Source of the DNA: Diphasiastrum complanatum
Lineage: Eukaryota; Streptophyta; Lycopodiopsida; Lycopodiales; Lycopodiaceae
Reading direction: 5' to 3'
Length of the DNA stretch: 64,000 nt
Assembly (NCBI GenBank): GCA_029204225.1
Contig: CM055102.1
Span: 35,026,585-35,090,584 of the forward strand
Shown here: positions 35,023 through 46,239 of the stretch, piece after piece
Layout of the letters: the number at the start of each line of letters is the position of its first letter
How positions within the stretch are numbered: position 1 is the stretch's first letter
Program-made: the position numbers and the translations under genes
The notes under the pieces: generated by a model
What the model saw: the letters and a program-made list of their open reading frames with translations, nothing else
What the model was told of the DNA's origin: nothing
The model's database searches: none

Positions 35023-35990
35023 CGACCAAGCAAATACATTTTGATATTTTTTCGAAGAAGTAATATATACTCTTCACGTTCTTAATCTGATTGGTGTTTA
35101 TATAAATTCAACATTTTTTCTTTATTAATTTCTATTTCTACATAATTTGTCTTATCTACCATTCCTTCGGTCAGGCTTGCTCTAGTCGATCTTCTCTTGA
35201 CTCAGATGTTATCAAAATTTTCTCATCCTCGTCAATCTCATAGAATTCTATGAAATTGATCCAGGATTCAGTAGGTCTGGCGAACTCCTCACCCCATCTC
35301 AAAAGGTGACCCCCTATTGAACTAGCTGTGAGAATGCTTGGAAAAAAAAAAAGTAGACCAATTTATAATAGCATTTGTCTGATATAGCCATGGTCTTCCA
35401 AATAATATTGAATATGGTGGTGTATCTACTAGGTTTATGACAAAGAAATTCATAGCGAACATCTCTCTCTCTATAACTACACTAATACCCTTTTGGCTCA
35501 CCTACTGGTATGCATTTCGATGCGTCTACTAAATGGATTTCATGGTAAGTAATAGGTTGTATTTGTTTTTCTAGCCCTAATTCCTTAACCATTGTCTCAG
35601 TCATTAAGTTGATACTGGATCTTGTGTCTATTAGTATTCTATCTATAGTATGATCTCCTATAATAGCACTAATCTCTGGAACTCCACAATCTCCTCTATC
35701 TACATATTCTAGCTATATGCAGGTATACTTAATGTGACAAATCTCTCCCCTTTCTCAGTCCTTACGGACTGAACTCCTTCATCCTTTGAAGTATAGCTCG
35801 AGGATGAGGTAGATGTCTCACCTTCATACTTATCCTTTTCCCAGGATATCGTAATTCTTTTATAACTTTTCCATGTCGGTGTCTCCATCTAATCTCTGAA
35901 GGTAATCTCCTTCTTCTTCTAGCGGGTTATGACATCGACTTGGTAGAGCCATGTTGTCCTAATAATACTTTATACGACGATTCTTCATAG
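35023..35990 (-). pseudogene. Ty3-gypsy protease region, decayed
   Basis: On the minus strand between about 35690 and 35490 the translation gives ISAIIGDHTIDRILIDTRSS, then INLMTETMVKELGLE. This is a retropepsin with the active-site triad reading D-T-R instead of D-T-G. The rest, left to the RT fragment and right to about 35990, has many stops. Basic residues near 35900 (RRRRRLPSEIRW) may be the end of a gypsy gag. Confidence 0.6.
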
Positions 35991-36000
35991 GAAGAAAATT

Positions 36001-36490
36001 GCTGATTCAAGGACTTCGTCGGTAGAGATTTCATGAAGTACATCAGCTGCTGTGGTGTTGGGACCTGGTGCTCCTATCCTGATGCAGCGAGTTGAGCGAA
36101 GATCATTCTGACCTTCTCAACATGCTGATCCAACTAGTTGCCATCCCATCGTATTGATTGCACCTAATTGTGAAGGTGCATGACTGAAGCTGCAGTCCTC
36201 ACTTCATACTTCTGTTTTAATCTTTCCCATGCTGCATGGCTGCTTTCGCAGTCTTCAATCTACATGAGTAGATCTTCATTTATGGACGAAACGATGATTG
36301 CCATTGCGCGCTCATCCTTTTTGATCCATTCAGCTCTCCTCGGATCTCCCTCTGGAGGCTGCACCTCTGAGAGTTCGGTCACCGACCATATGCCTTCGCC
36401 CTTCAAAAGTGTTTTGATATTGAATTTCTAGTTTCTGTAATTTGTGCCATCAAGACTGATTGCTACTCTTGTCTGGATTGTTGTAGCCAT
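36001..36490 (-). pseudogene. UBN2-type (copia) gag with five TAG codons and no frameshift
   Basis: From the ATG at 36490 a continuous frame of about 163 codons gives the whole gag core: ISLDGTNY, KFNIKTLLKGEGIWSVTE, ERAMAIIVSSINEDLLM, LDQHVEKVRMIFAQLAASG and QQLMYFMKSLP. It is interrupted only by TAG codons, at 36428-36430, 36260-36262, 36164-36166, 36134-36136 and 36074-36076 (plus-strand CTA). I checked the frame for TAA and TGA and found none. The gag abuts gypsy-type protease and RT, not copia pol. Confidence 0.85.
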
Positions 36491-36520
36491 ATTGTGTTGT
36501 CTAGAAAATCAGTAGTGATT

Positions 36521-36534
36521 GTGCTCTGATACCA
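36521..36534 (-). other. Primer-binding site, minus orientation
   Basis: The reverse complement reads TGGTATCAGAGCAC, immediately before an LTR end and 31 bases before the gag ATG at 36490. Confidence 0.9.
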
Positions 36535-37150
36535 TGTCGTGGAAACAAAAAACGATGTTCGGTTTTGCGAAGGCGAAACTGTTTCTTTTTCATTTTCGTT
36601 TTTGTCTTCGTATTCACGAACTATTTTGTTTCTTTAAATTTTCTTTTGCGCGGAAGCTTTTACAGGAACCTAGACACTCGACTACACATCACAGAACACA
36701 TTTTATTCTAGTAATCAAGACAGACGACACAAGACAAGGAGATGCACGAAAATAGAGCCACTGTATTATCAGTTTAATACATTTCACCCTTTAACGAAGC
36801 CGTATCAAGGCACAAGCCATACTGATCAATACAAGAGCAAAAGAAATGTATTAGGTTCACATCTACATTTTACATGTAAGCAACTATTCTTCACGATACT
36901 GATGGACAGAGACATGACTATGGCCACAACGCTAGGTACTAGAGCTCCTTCGTGCTATGCTAGCCCCCATGGATATCCCGTAACCATTTTCCGGGAGTCC
37001 AAGCACCGAACAACTTGGGCAAATCCATGCCATTCAAGTGTACCATGGTCGAGCCCTATATGAGTACGTGACTTTACATATAATAACCGGACTTAGAATG
37101 CAAGAGAAATTTATTTAACAAAAACCACAAGCTCATGTCTACTTTAACGT
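36535..37150 (-). repeat. 5' LTR of the minus-strand element (right end not fixed)
   Basis: It starts TGTCGTGGAAAC on the plus strand, the inverted form of a CA-ended LTR abutting the primer-binding site. The outer boundary was not found, so the end given is a guess at typical LTR length. Confidence 0.5.
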
Positions 37151-38599
37151 ACATAAGATCAGACTTCTCTAAATTTATTAGTTACTATCATTATAGGAAG
37201 CATTTGTAGTATTATCATGCATGGATAAGATTTCTCGTAGTAACAAGTAAGGCTAGCCACCGTATTGGTGAAGTTCCGTGTAGCATCGTCCCTAAATGAT
37301 AGGCGAAGTCATCTCTTGCGAACTATCCATCTTCAACTGTTTTAACAAATCACCTACGTGCTAGAAGATTCAAACCGAAAGTATTGTGTTAAGCATAGAG
37401 TACTTCTACCAACCTCATAGTCTTTATCAATAGCTAATCCATCGTCTTCCCGCTGATTATTAATTTATCATTCAACTTTTCAAGAGCATTTCATTCCCCA
37501 CACAGGTTATCATTTTTTGTGCACAAGTCTTCTCAGGAAGATACTATCAAGCCAAGCTTTCTTCATGCTACATTCTTTAGAAGACATTATACTTTTTATT
37601 AGAGACAACTATCATCATAATTTCTATCATTCTACTAGAGCAATCATCCGGAGCAATCAATCATAGCAAGTTACAGCCAATGGGGTATAGAAAGAGTACT
37701 CTGATCAACCACATATAAGCTATCACCATTGGTATCATCGGAATCTATATGGAAGGACAACGGTCCATCACACTTTTGCTATCATTCCATATTGAAAAAA
37801 GCGTGGAGTTATGCTTGCATGCAAGGCATTGCTAAATCGCAATAGCATAATGAATGTTTTTGCCAAAAACTAGCGCTGGCCAGCGGCCAATTCCGCTATA
37901 GAAAGAGCGTTGGCCAACGACTATACATTATTCATAAAAAGTGATATTTATTGCCAACATCCGGATTGTTGTCCAGCACCAACCATAGATCAAGAAAGGT
38001 TGAGAAAATACCTGTAAGAATGCCCGCCACTGCTCCTTGAGGAAGCGCTTGATTGCAAGAGTATCCAATCACAGTTTTGCAAGCCAATACTTGAATCATA
38101 AATAAGATAGATTGAAGAGAATAGACAAAATTTTCTATAAGAGACAGAGAGAGAGGTAGCGAATAGAGCAGAAAAGAAAAATACTAGAGCTGTGCATGAA
38201 AGTCTGCCAACGAGTGAACACAGCGAAAGAGCAGAGTGTCATTCCGCCAATGAGCGAGACACTGACGATCTCGCTCTTAGTAATGTAGTAAATGATTGGG
38301 AAGATTGGACGTACTTGTTATAAATGCAATTTAGCTGATAAAGTAGTGAATCTTGTTTCGGACATGGATTACAACTGATGCTCAGCTATGACACCTGTCG
38401 TCCTCACGCGACTAACTTGTGCGGTTTTGTTGTGTGGGATGGTGGCAGGTAACAAGTGGGTGTCTTAAAACTTGCTTCGCTTTATGGTACTCTGTACTGT
38501 TAAACTTTATACAGCTATATTTTTACCTATTATGCTATAAATTGAAGGGTTCGAAGGGTTTGGCCTTGACTTGTCAAAAGGGACTATGTGAAATCTTGT

Positions 38600-38601
<2 letters not shown>
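37151..38601. other. No gene recognised
   Basis: No coding frame or RNA gene. Near 37870-37920 the words GCTGGCCAGCGGCCAA and GTTGGCCAACG form short imperfect inverted repeats. The stretch ends in the TC microsatellite. Confidence 0.4.

Positions 38602-38691
<90 letters not shown>
38602..38691. repeat. (CT)45 dinucleotide microsatellite
   Basis: About 90 uninterrupted bases in the same orientation as the tract at 305-399. Confidence 0.98.
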
Positions 38692-38693
<2 letters not shown>

Positions 38694-39125
38694 ACTAAAA
38701 AATCTCTTCTAACAATAAGTCATATTCATGTAAAATATGCTCGATGAAGTAAGACCAAGATGAAAATCATGAAAATTACCTATTTATATGTTGCATGAGG
38801 TAAGTAATCTAACATTTGTCAAACTTAAACTAGTTGTGGATTTGTCATAATTGAAACACATCTATCAAAGTTGAAGATAATGAAGCATATGTCAAGAGAG
38901 GATCATTCATCTACTGAAGTGGGACAACATTAAATACATATAGATAATTTGAATCAAGCTTTTGGAATTATCATTTTTGCAAGGTACACATCAATTAGAG
39001 TATTTAGAGCTCTTATGTAATGAGATACAACCATATTGGATCGATGTAGAGAAATGTTGCACCTGATTTAAAATCTAGCATTCTATTTGAATTCATATCA
39101 AGTTTTCTAGTTTTGCATATAGATT
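38692..39125. other. No gene recognised
   Basis: AT-rich spacer between the microsatellite and the copia fragment. It may contain unrecognisable gag sequence of that element. Confidence 0.4.
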
Positions 39126-40249
39126 TTGATTCATTCAATAGTATGTGTTTTTGTGGATTCTCAAAGATTGAATAGGATCTCTTGTGGCAAAGGTTTTGTG
39201 ATCTTTTGTGGAGTCAAAGGGCACTTTTTTAGTGAATGTCTTAAAAGAAAGAGAGAGCAAGGAGAGAAGCAAGGCAATTTTACTTTTGATGAGGTCATCA
39301 ACATAGCCAATGATGGTGAAGTTGTTATCAAAGGCATTGGCACTATTCCTATTTTTCTCTCAACCGACAAAGATCAAGATTAGAGAATGTGTTGTTTCTT
39401 CTTTCCATTACTAAAAATGTTCTTAGTGTATGTCAAATGGTTGACAAAGTCCTTGAAGTGAAATTTGTTGGTGATTCGTGCTTGATAAAAAAAGAATGGA
39501 GCCTCGATTGCCAAGGGCAAGAGACATGGGGAGCTATACAAACTTGATGGATGTGTTATCTCTAACCATGGTGGTTTGAAGGCAAAGAAAAAAGTTGATG
39601 AGCTTTATTCAATGGCAAAGTCACACAGGTTGTCTTATTCCCGATGTAACACAAGATCTAAGATGCCTTTCATTTAGTACATTTGGATGTGCATTGTATT
39701 AGTGCCTTGAGTAATGGTGGAGCAAAGATGTATGTGGCTTGCATTGATGACTTTAGTAGATATTGTTGGATATATCTTCTAAAGAGTAAGAATGAAGTTC
39801 TTGATGTTTTTCTCAAGTTAAAAATCTATATGGAGATTCAATTAAACATGCAGTTCAAGTGCTTGAAGTTCCTAAATGAAGGTGAAGACCTATCAACAAA
39901 GTTCAAAGAGATTTGTGTGGCACATGGGATCAAGAGGGAGCTTTCAAACTCAAAGGTTCTACATTGAGTGGAAGAAAGGTAGAGAAATATTTGTGAATGA
40001 GGGTGAATGCAAATCTTCCTAAATCTTTTTGGGGAGAAGCTTTGATGTGTGCTAACTTTGTTTGCAATAGGTGGTTAAATGAAGACTTGGATGTAAGAGT
40101 CCATTTGAGGTTATTTTTGGTAAGAAGCCAAGTTTGGAGCATTTCAAGATCTTTGGTAGTACTTATTGTGAAAGATTTTAGATCATTAAGATCCAATCCA
40201 CTTGAAAGGCCTTTGGTTAGAAAGAGAGATACACTACCAATCTCACCAA
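39126..40249 (+). pseudogene. Ty1-copia zinc knuckle to integrase fragment, plus strand
   Basis: This starts with a zinc knuckle (CGVKGHFFSEC, with the first Cys now Phe-Cys) and KRKREQGEKQGN. A deletion then joins it to the end of the protease region (VVIKGIGTIPIFLS). The integrase core follows: LDVHCISALSNGGAKMYV, CIDDFSRYCWIYLL and the conserved AHGIKRE region by 39940. The catalytic block that normally follows is missing. It continues with LPKSFWGEALMCANFVCNRW to about 40240. It belongs to the same family as 54.6-57.4 kb (KKKREQGERQGN) and is cut off by the LTR at 40250. Confidence 0.8.
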
Positions 40250-40791
40250 TGTAGAAAAATCAGCATCTACACATAAAATGAGATGCAAACACTACTAGAA
40301 ATTGATCAAACTTGAATGAAATGATAAAGTACTATTGTTGTCTGTACAAAACCAGCAAGATATTGTATTTCACATGTGTGGATCCAAAAATAGCAAATAT
40401 ACACATACAATTGCATGCAATCACAAGTATAGTGCAGAACCTAAAAGAACCATGTATAAGCATGCAATGAGATAGAGAAGAGAGAAAATCACTCTCTCCA
40501 TGAGTTACATCCTTTTATAACAGGTCCAAACCCTATTTGGCCACTTGGCTTTCCCTCCAAAATGCTAACCCTACTATTTTTGGGTCTAGATTCAAAGTAC
40601 CCAACATTCAAATTTGAATCCACTCAAATGCGCCTTCTAACTTTCCCACACTTTCAAAAAATGTTTATTCAAATGACATTTAGACTAAGGAACTTTGAAA
40701 AGTCAATCTCTAAGTCTAAAAACAAAGTTGGTCTCAATATGTCAAATATGAAAATATAGCAAATATGATCAAACTAGTTGAATCTTTCACA
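40250..40791 (-). repeat. 3' LTR of a minus-strand copia (542 bp)
   Basis: On the plus strand it starts TGTAGAAAAATC and ends CTTTCACA, perfect TG/CA ends. The polyprotein stop of the minus-strand copia overlaps the LTR start, and its purine tract (GAAGAGGGAG) lies just inside the element. The left end abuts the plus-strand integrase fragment, so this is an insertion boundary. Confidence 0.8.
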
Positions 40792-42870
40792 CTCCCTCTT
40801 CAACTAGTTTTAGCATGGACTTTGATAACACTCCAAGTGATGTCCTATGCTTCATGAACAAGTCCTTTTCCAATGCTTTGGTAAAGATATCAGCTAGACA
40901 TTCCCTTGAGGACACATGTTGAAGCTCCACCTCCTTTGTTATGACTTGCTCCCTCACAAAATGATATTGCACCTCAATATGCTTGTTCCTAGCATGAAAG
41001 ATAGGACTGGTTGCCAATCTTTGGGCTGATTGATTGTCACAAAAGATGATTGGGCTCTCTGAAAAATCCAGCAAGTGAAGATCCTTGATCATCCTCTTGA
41101 TCCATACCATATCCTTTGTGCAATGTGTAAGAGCTTTGTACTCGGCCTCACTAGATGACAATGAGATAGTGGCTTGTTTCTTCGACATCCATGATATAGC
41201 TCCATCACCTATGAAAGTACAATGAGCACTAATTGATTTCCTATCCATTACATCTCCAGTATAGTCCAAATCTGAAAATCCAAAAATATTAGGTGATGAT
41301 CCCTCATACAATATGCCAAAATCTCGAGTTCCTATGATGTACCTCAAAACTTGCTTTCCTAGCTTCCAATGCTCCTCACTAGGATCTTGCATGAATTGAC
41401 TCAATCTTCCAACACAATAGCTTAGATCTGGTTTAGTAATGGTTAGATAGATGAGTGAACCAACTAGCTTCCTATAGAGAGTAATGTCCTCGAAGGATCT
41501 TTCATTACCTCTTATAGTTAGCTTTACATGAGACTCCATAGGGGTATCACTAGCTTTTGCATCCACCATATGAAATCAATCTAGAATTGATATTTGCATA
41601 CTTCTCTTGACAAATGAAGGTAGATTGAGAAGATCTAATGAATTCTATTCTCAAAATGTAATGCAAATTACCAAGATCATGCACCTCAAACTCCTTCTTA
41701 AGAGCACTCTTGATATCCTCCACATCTTGATTGTCTCCACCACTCAAGATGATATCATTCACATAGATTAGCAAGATGGTAACATCATTTCTAGCAAACC
41801 TATAATAAGTGAATGATCATACTCACTCATAACAAAGCCTTGAGAGAGTAAAAAAGTGTTAAGCTTAGCATACCAACTCCTCGGTGCTTGCTTAAGGCCA
41901 TACAAACTCTTTTGTAGTAGACACACATGATTTGGCTTTGTTGATGAAATGTAGCTCTTGGGCTGCTCCATGTACACTTTCTCCTCAAGATCACTATTCA
42001 AGAATGCATTTGAAATGTCCATTTTCCCTAGATCCCATTCATAAAGTGTAGCAAGTGAAATGATGACTCGGATGCTTACCATCTTTGCCACGAGTGCAAA
42101 GGTCTCATCATAGTGAGCATATCCTTTTTTCACTAACCTTGCCTTGTACTTGTGGATAGATCCATCCTGGTTTTTCTTCACCTTGAAGATCCATTTGCAT
42201 CCAAGAGCTTTCTTGTCCTTAGGTAACTCCACCAATCTTCATGTTCCATTCTTCATAAGAGCTTGATACTCAAGATTTATTTCTTGGATCCACTCCTCTT
42301 ATTTCCTTGCTTGATCTACACTTGTAGGTTCATCCAAAGAGGTTAGGAAAGCAACATAATTTCCAGAAACTACTTGCTTACCCTTTTGATCATATGTGAG
42401 CCTTGAATGTACTTGTCTTTCCCTTGATGTTTTCCTTGGCTTTTGACTTGATGAAGGTCCATCATCATCACCATCCAAAGTAGGATCATTTTCATCAACA
42501 TCAATAATGTTAGATCCATCCACATCACCATCAATCATACTTGAAGACACGTTTGGAATGTTCCCCTCATCAAAGATGACATCTCTAGCAACAATCACTT
42601 TGTTAGTTGAAGGAATGTAAACCTTGTAGGCTTTGCTCACCTCACTATATCCAACAAAAATACCTCTTCTTGCAGATGGATCCTCCTTGGTCCTATCATC
42701 AAGAATAATGTTGACATAGCATGTGCATCCAAAGGTTCTTAGAAAGTTGAGACTCAGCCTCTTCTTGAATAGCATCTCAAAAGGTGTCCTTCCATCCAAA
42801 ATAGCACCCAACCACCTATTGCACAAGAAATTGGCACACAACAAAGCTTGATCCCAAAATGGTTTGAGAT
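40787..42870 (-). pseudogene. Ty1-copia integrase C-terminus, RT and RNase H, minus strand, lightly decayed
   Basis: From right to left: integrase C-terminal part (FGCTCYVNIILDDRTKED, GIFVGYSEVSKAYKVY) at 42844-42299; RT (CKWIFKVKKNQDGSI, MDISNAFLNSDLEEKVYMEQ, LYGLKQAPRSWYAK) at 42235-41768; the polymerase box as YVND instead of YVDD near 41770; then RNase H (FGFSDLDYTGDVMDRKS, LSSSEAEYKALTHC, IIFCDNQSAQRLA) to VEEGV and stop at 40787. A few residues are missing after KKGYA in RT. There are three frame breaks. Gag and the integrase core are lost at about 42870. Confidence 0.88.
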
Positions 42871-44400
42871 TATCTAGATAAAAGAGGATATAAGCTTTCT
42901 TATATCAGAGATTGCTATCTCAAGAGCTTCATGCAGTTCACTCTTGCTTCCATATTTTTATCGGAGCAAGAGTACACCATTTCCAATACAAATATGGGAT
43001 ACCTGCTGAGAGCCTTGAATGGGGAATCCATCACCTTTGGACAGATTGCTTTTAAGCAATTTTGTAAACTAGTAAAGAGTAATCAATTTTCCAAGCTCGG
43101 ATTGCAGTTTAATATTCTGTGTATGCATGTCGATGTTCTAACTGTGCATGAGGATATCAAAATTGCACCGGTGCTGCCAGAATTAGCTCCTTCAATTGAG
43201 GGTGATTCACAAATGAGAACATCAAAAGCGACCACCACAGAGATTGCATCATCATCATCAAGGAAGCTCGGTGAGGATGTCTTCTCCATCATCAATATTA
43301 GCTGCTTTCCAGTGCAGAAAGGAGCCGAGAAGCTGAAGAAGATGAAGAAAAAGAGATTATTGCTGAGCAGGAGCAAATCCAAGAAGATATCCAGCAAGAT
43401 CCAACAAAGGAAGATGAAGAGATCCCTGACATTCAGCAGAAAAGTAATGATATTACACCAGTCCTGGATGAAGAATTGTATTTGAAGATCTTTGGCATGT
43501 TGCTGTCAGACACACAAGCAACCATTCAACATTTTGTCAGTCTGGGAAAAGTCTCAAGGAAGCTCAAAACAAAATATGATTCCATTCGAGCAGACCTAAC
43601 CCAAAGGAATGAAGAGTTGGAAGAGGTCAAGGTTGAGCTGAAGTTAAAAGGCAAAGAGCTTGAAGCAGCTCAAGTAAATCTGATAAAGAAAGATACATCT
43701 CTTGAAGAAGCGAAAGGTAGGTAGGATGTCATGCTGGAGGCACTTGAAACAATTCAGGAGCAGTCTAATAATACTTTTAAAAATAAAAATATATTGCTCA
43801 AGCAGATCCAGACCCTGTAGGCTTCTTTGTAGGAGGAAAGACATGCACGAGCCACTTTGCGAAGTAGTAACAAAGAGCTGAACGACAAACTCAGCGACGC
43901 AATTGCCAACAAGGAGAGTGTCGAAACAAGTCAAAGGTAGCTCCAGGACTTTGTTGCCTAGTTGTAAAATTCTGCAGACATGCTTAGGAAGGGCAACTAG
44001 ATTTATAAGAAACAAGCCGGAGAGACAATTATGTGGCGAATAAGTGCTGAAGTGACATTGGGAGCCTGTGTATCTCATGGGAGATACATGACCGATCCAA
44101 CAGCTTGGAAGGGTGTACAAGAAAGAATTATCCAGACCGTACAGTTGCAATACTTGCAACCCCAAATGGCTGCATACGAGAAATTGAAGGAAGAACTGGA
44201 AGATGCTAAGTTTTTATCAAGCCATATCCAGAATTTTGAAGATGAAGGACCTGCGTCAGGACCAGTCTACACAGATGGATGAGTTAGCCAAAGATATGTC
44301 AGAGAAGGCCATCTAGACGGATACTATTTGTAAGCAAATCCAAAAAAATCAAGAGATCCAAACTAACCTTGAGCTTGTCTGAGGATAGTTGGTATACCCA
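42871..44400 (+). pseudogene. Unidentified coiled-coil protein gene, broken mainly by TAG codons
   Basis: The first part (about 42931-43320) reads LASIFLSEQEYTISNTNMGY and FKQFCKLVKSNQFSKLGLQF. After one shift near 43320 a second frame runs from 43323 to 44282. It has an acidic stretch (REAEEDEEKEIIAEQEQIQE), a strong coiled coil at 43540-43720 (RNEELEEVKVELKLKGKELE) and a C-terminal block (TDPTAWKGVQERIIQTVQLQ). Internal stops are TAG at 43722, 43818, 43830, 43938, 43959 and 43998, plus TAA at 43965. All fall where Gln fits, and there is no frameshift over 960 bases. The family is unknown; it lies directly against the truncated copia at 42870. Confidence 0.5.
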
Positions 44401-46239
44401 TCTTGTAAATAATACATTGATTGCTGTTATCCTAAGAGCCTGAAAGATAAAGTAACAGGCTTTATAATCACAGACCTTGACTAAATCGTTTCACCATTGG
44501 TGTTTCTGGATGCCAATCTACCCAAATATCTTTGGATAACCAGATATGTTGCTGTAGTATTCATTGTGAATATTACACATCACGTTCCATTCACCTTCTT
44601 ACATACACTTATCATACAAAAGAAGAGATTATTCCATTCACCTTCTTACATAAAGTGCAACTCATTTCTGCTTCTTTGAGTTCCACAAAATTGGTCCCCC
44701 TGCCAGATAGAAACATCCTTTCTCACCATTTCTCCCACCCTACTAGGATTTTCATTAAATTTTATGTTTTAGATTGGACATGTATTATGCTCCCATATTA
44801 AAAATCACATTTTTAGTGTACTTTTTTAAGCTTATCTACCTTGAGTACTCTAATGACAATGATAAAGACACCCTCCTTTCTCAACTTTGTAAGTTTGAGA
44901 TGTCTCTTAGAGGATGACAAAGGTCTCAAAACTCAGAAATAAGACAAGGGAGCACCTCATGTTAGCATTGTGTTAAGGAGTAGGAGTGGAGGCCTGGATA
45001 CATCTTTGAGCACCAGCTCAAAGTGGCATTTAGCTCCAAACATCAAGGATGTCTGTCAAAAGTCATAGTTAGATGTGTTTGTCCTACACAATGAAAATGA
45101 GTCGAATAAAATATGAAGGGTCAAGTTTGAATGATAAATAGAAGTTTGGAATAGGAAGAGCATGCATGGGCAAAATTGGTTAATGGTAGTGCATGCACAG
45201 TGGCTTGAGGGGTGGGGTAGGTGCTTGGAGGGGAAGAATGTTAACCATGATAGACAAAAGGCTTTTTTCAAACATATTGTGGTCCACACATATTGTAAGG
45301 GTTTTTGACTAGGTTTGTTATTTGTTGAATAAAAGGGCCGAATGTGTTGGCAATGTGACACACAACCTTTGCAAGAAGTCCCATGACTATTGTATGTAAT
45401 AAATATATGTTTAATTGGATTAATGTCTCACCAAATGTGAATTATGTAAAGAGGCGAAACGAGAGAGGCTACAATCCAGGTTTGTGAGGCTTGAGATTAA
45501 GGTTCTTGAGGCTCCAAAATGAATGGGAAATTGATCACCCAACTCATATTTGACCTATAGCACATACCTAATTTCTGCCTTAGAAGCTTCTTATATATTG
45601 AGAGTTAGGGTGGTTTCAAATTACATTGTCTGGCAAGTCCAAAATTTAAAATGGAGTCCTCCCATTGATCTAAGGAGGAAAAATTGGGTCCCCCTCGCTT
45701 TCAGACAACCCGAGTTATCACCATGTGGCAGATGAGGTGGCATGGGACCCATGCCACGAAGGAGCATCTCAAGCTCATGTTTTGGGCTTGAGGACATTGC
45801 TCGACGTGTTGAGTTGCTATGGAGAACTTAATAAAAATGGACCAATGAAATGATAGGGATTCAAACTGGCCAATCAGATTGTTGCCTTTCGTGTGGCATG
45901 GCCTTTCAGTTGGCACTTGCTAGCCAAGTTTAAAAGGGCGATGTCCATCAATTCACTTGTCAAAATTCAAAACATGGACGACAAGTCCAAGGGCTAAGCA
46001 GAAGTAATTGTCGCTAGTTTGAAACCACCCTTATTAGTTCGGATAGTTGGTGACGGTGGATGACCATTGACAAAGGATAAGTAACATGGAAATGAGATAT
46101 AAAGAAAGACTTAAAAATAAATATAAGATCAAAACGCACGCATGCCCAAAAAAATCAAAAGAATACCCTAAAAATGGCAAAATAGCTTCCGCTTGCTTCT
46201 TTGCTTGTTTCTCACGCCTTTTGCTGTCTTTCTTGATTG
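44401..46239. other. No gene recognised; upstream region of the CX9C gene
   Basis: No convincing coding frame. A short plus-strand patch near 44512-44590 (DANLPKYLW) recalls a copia integrase but is too short to call. The last few hundred bases, which become A-rich just before the ATG at 46240, are the likely promoter and 5' leader of the next gene, with no clear TATA box chosen. Confidence 0.4.

Noticed and set aside
44512-44590. DANLPKYLW resembling copia integrase
   Set aside because: Only about 25 residues are similar, and no catalytic motif or neighbouring copia sequence supports it.
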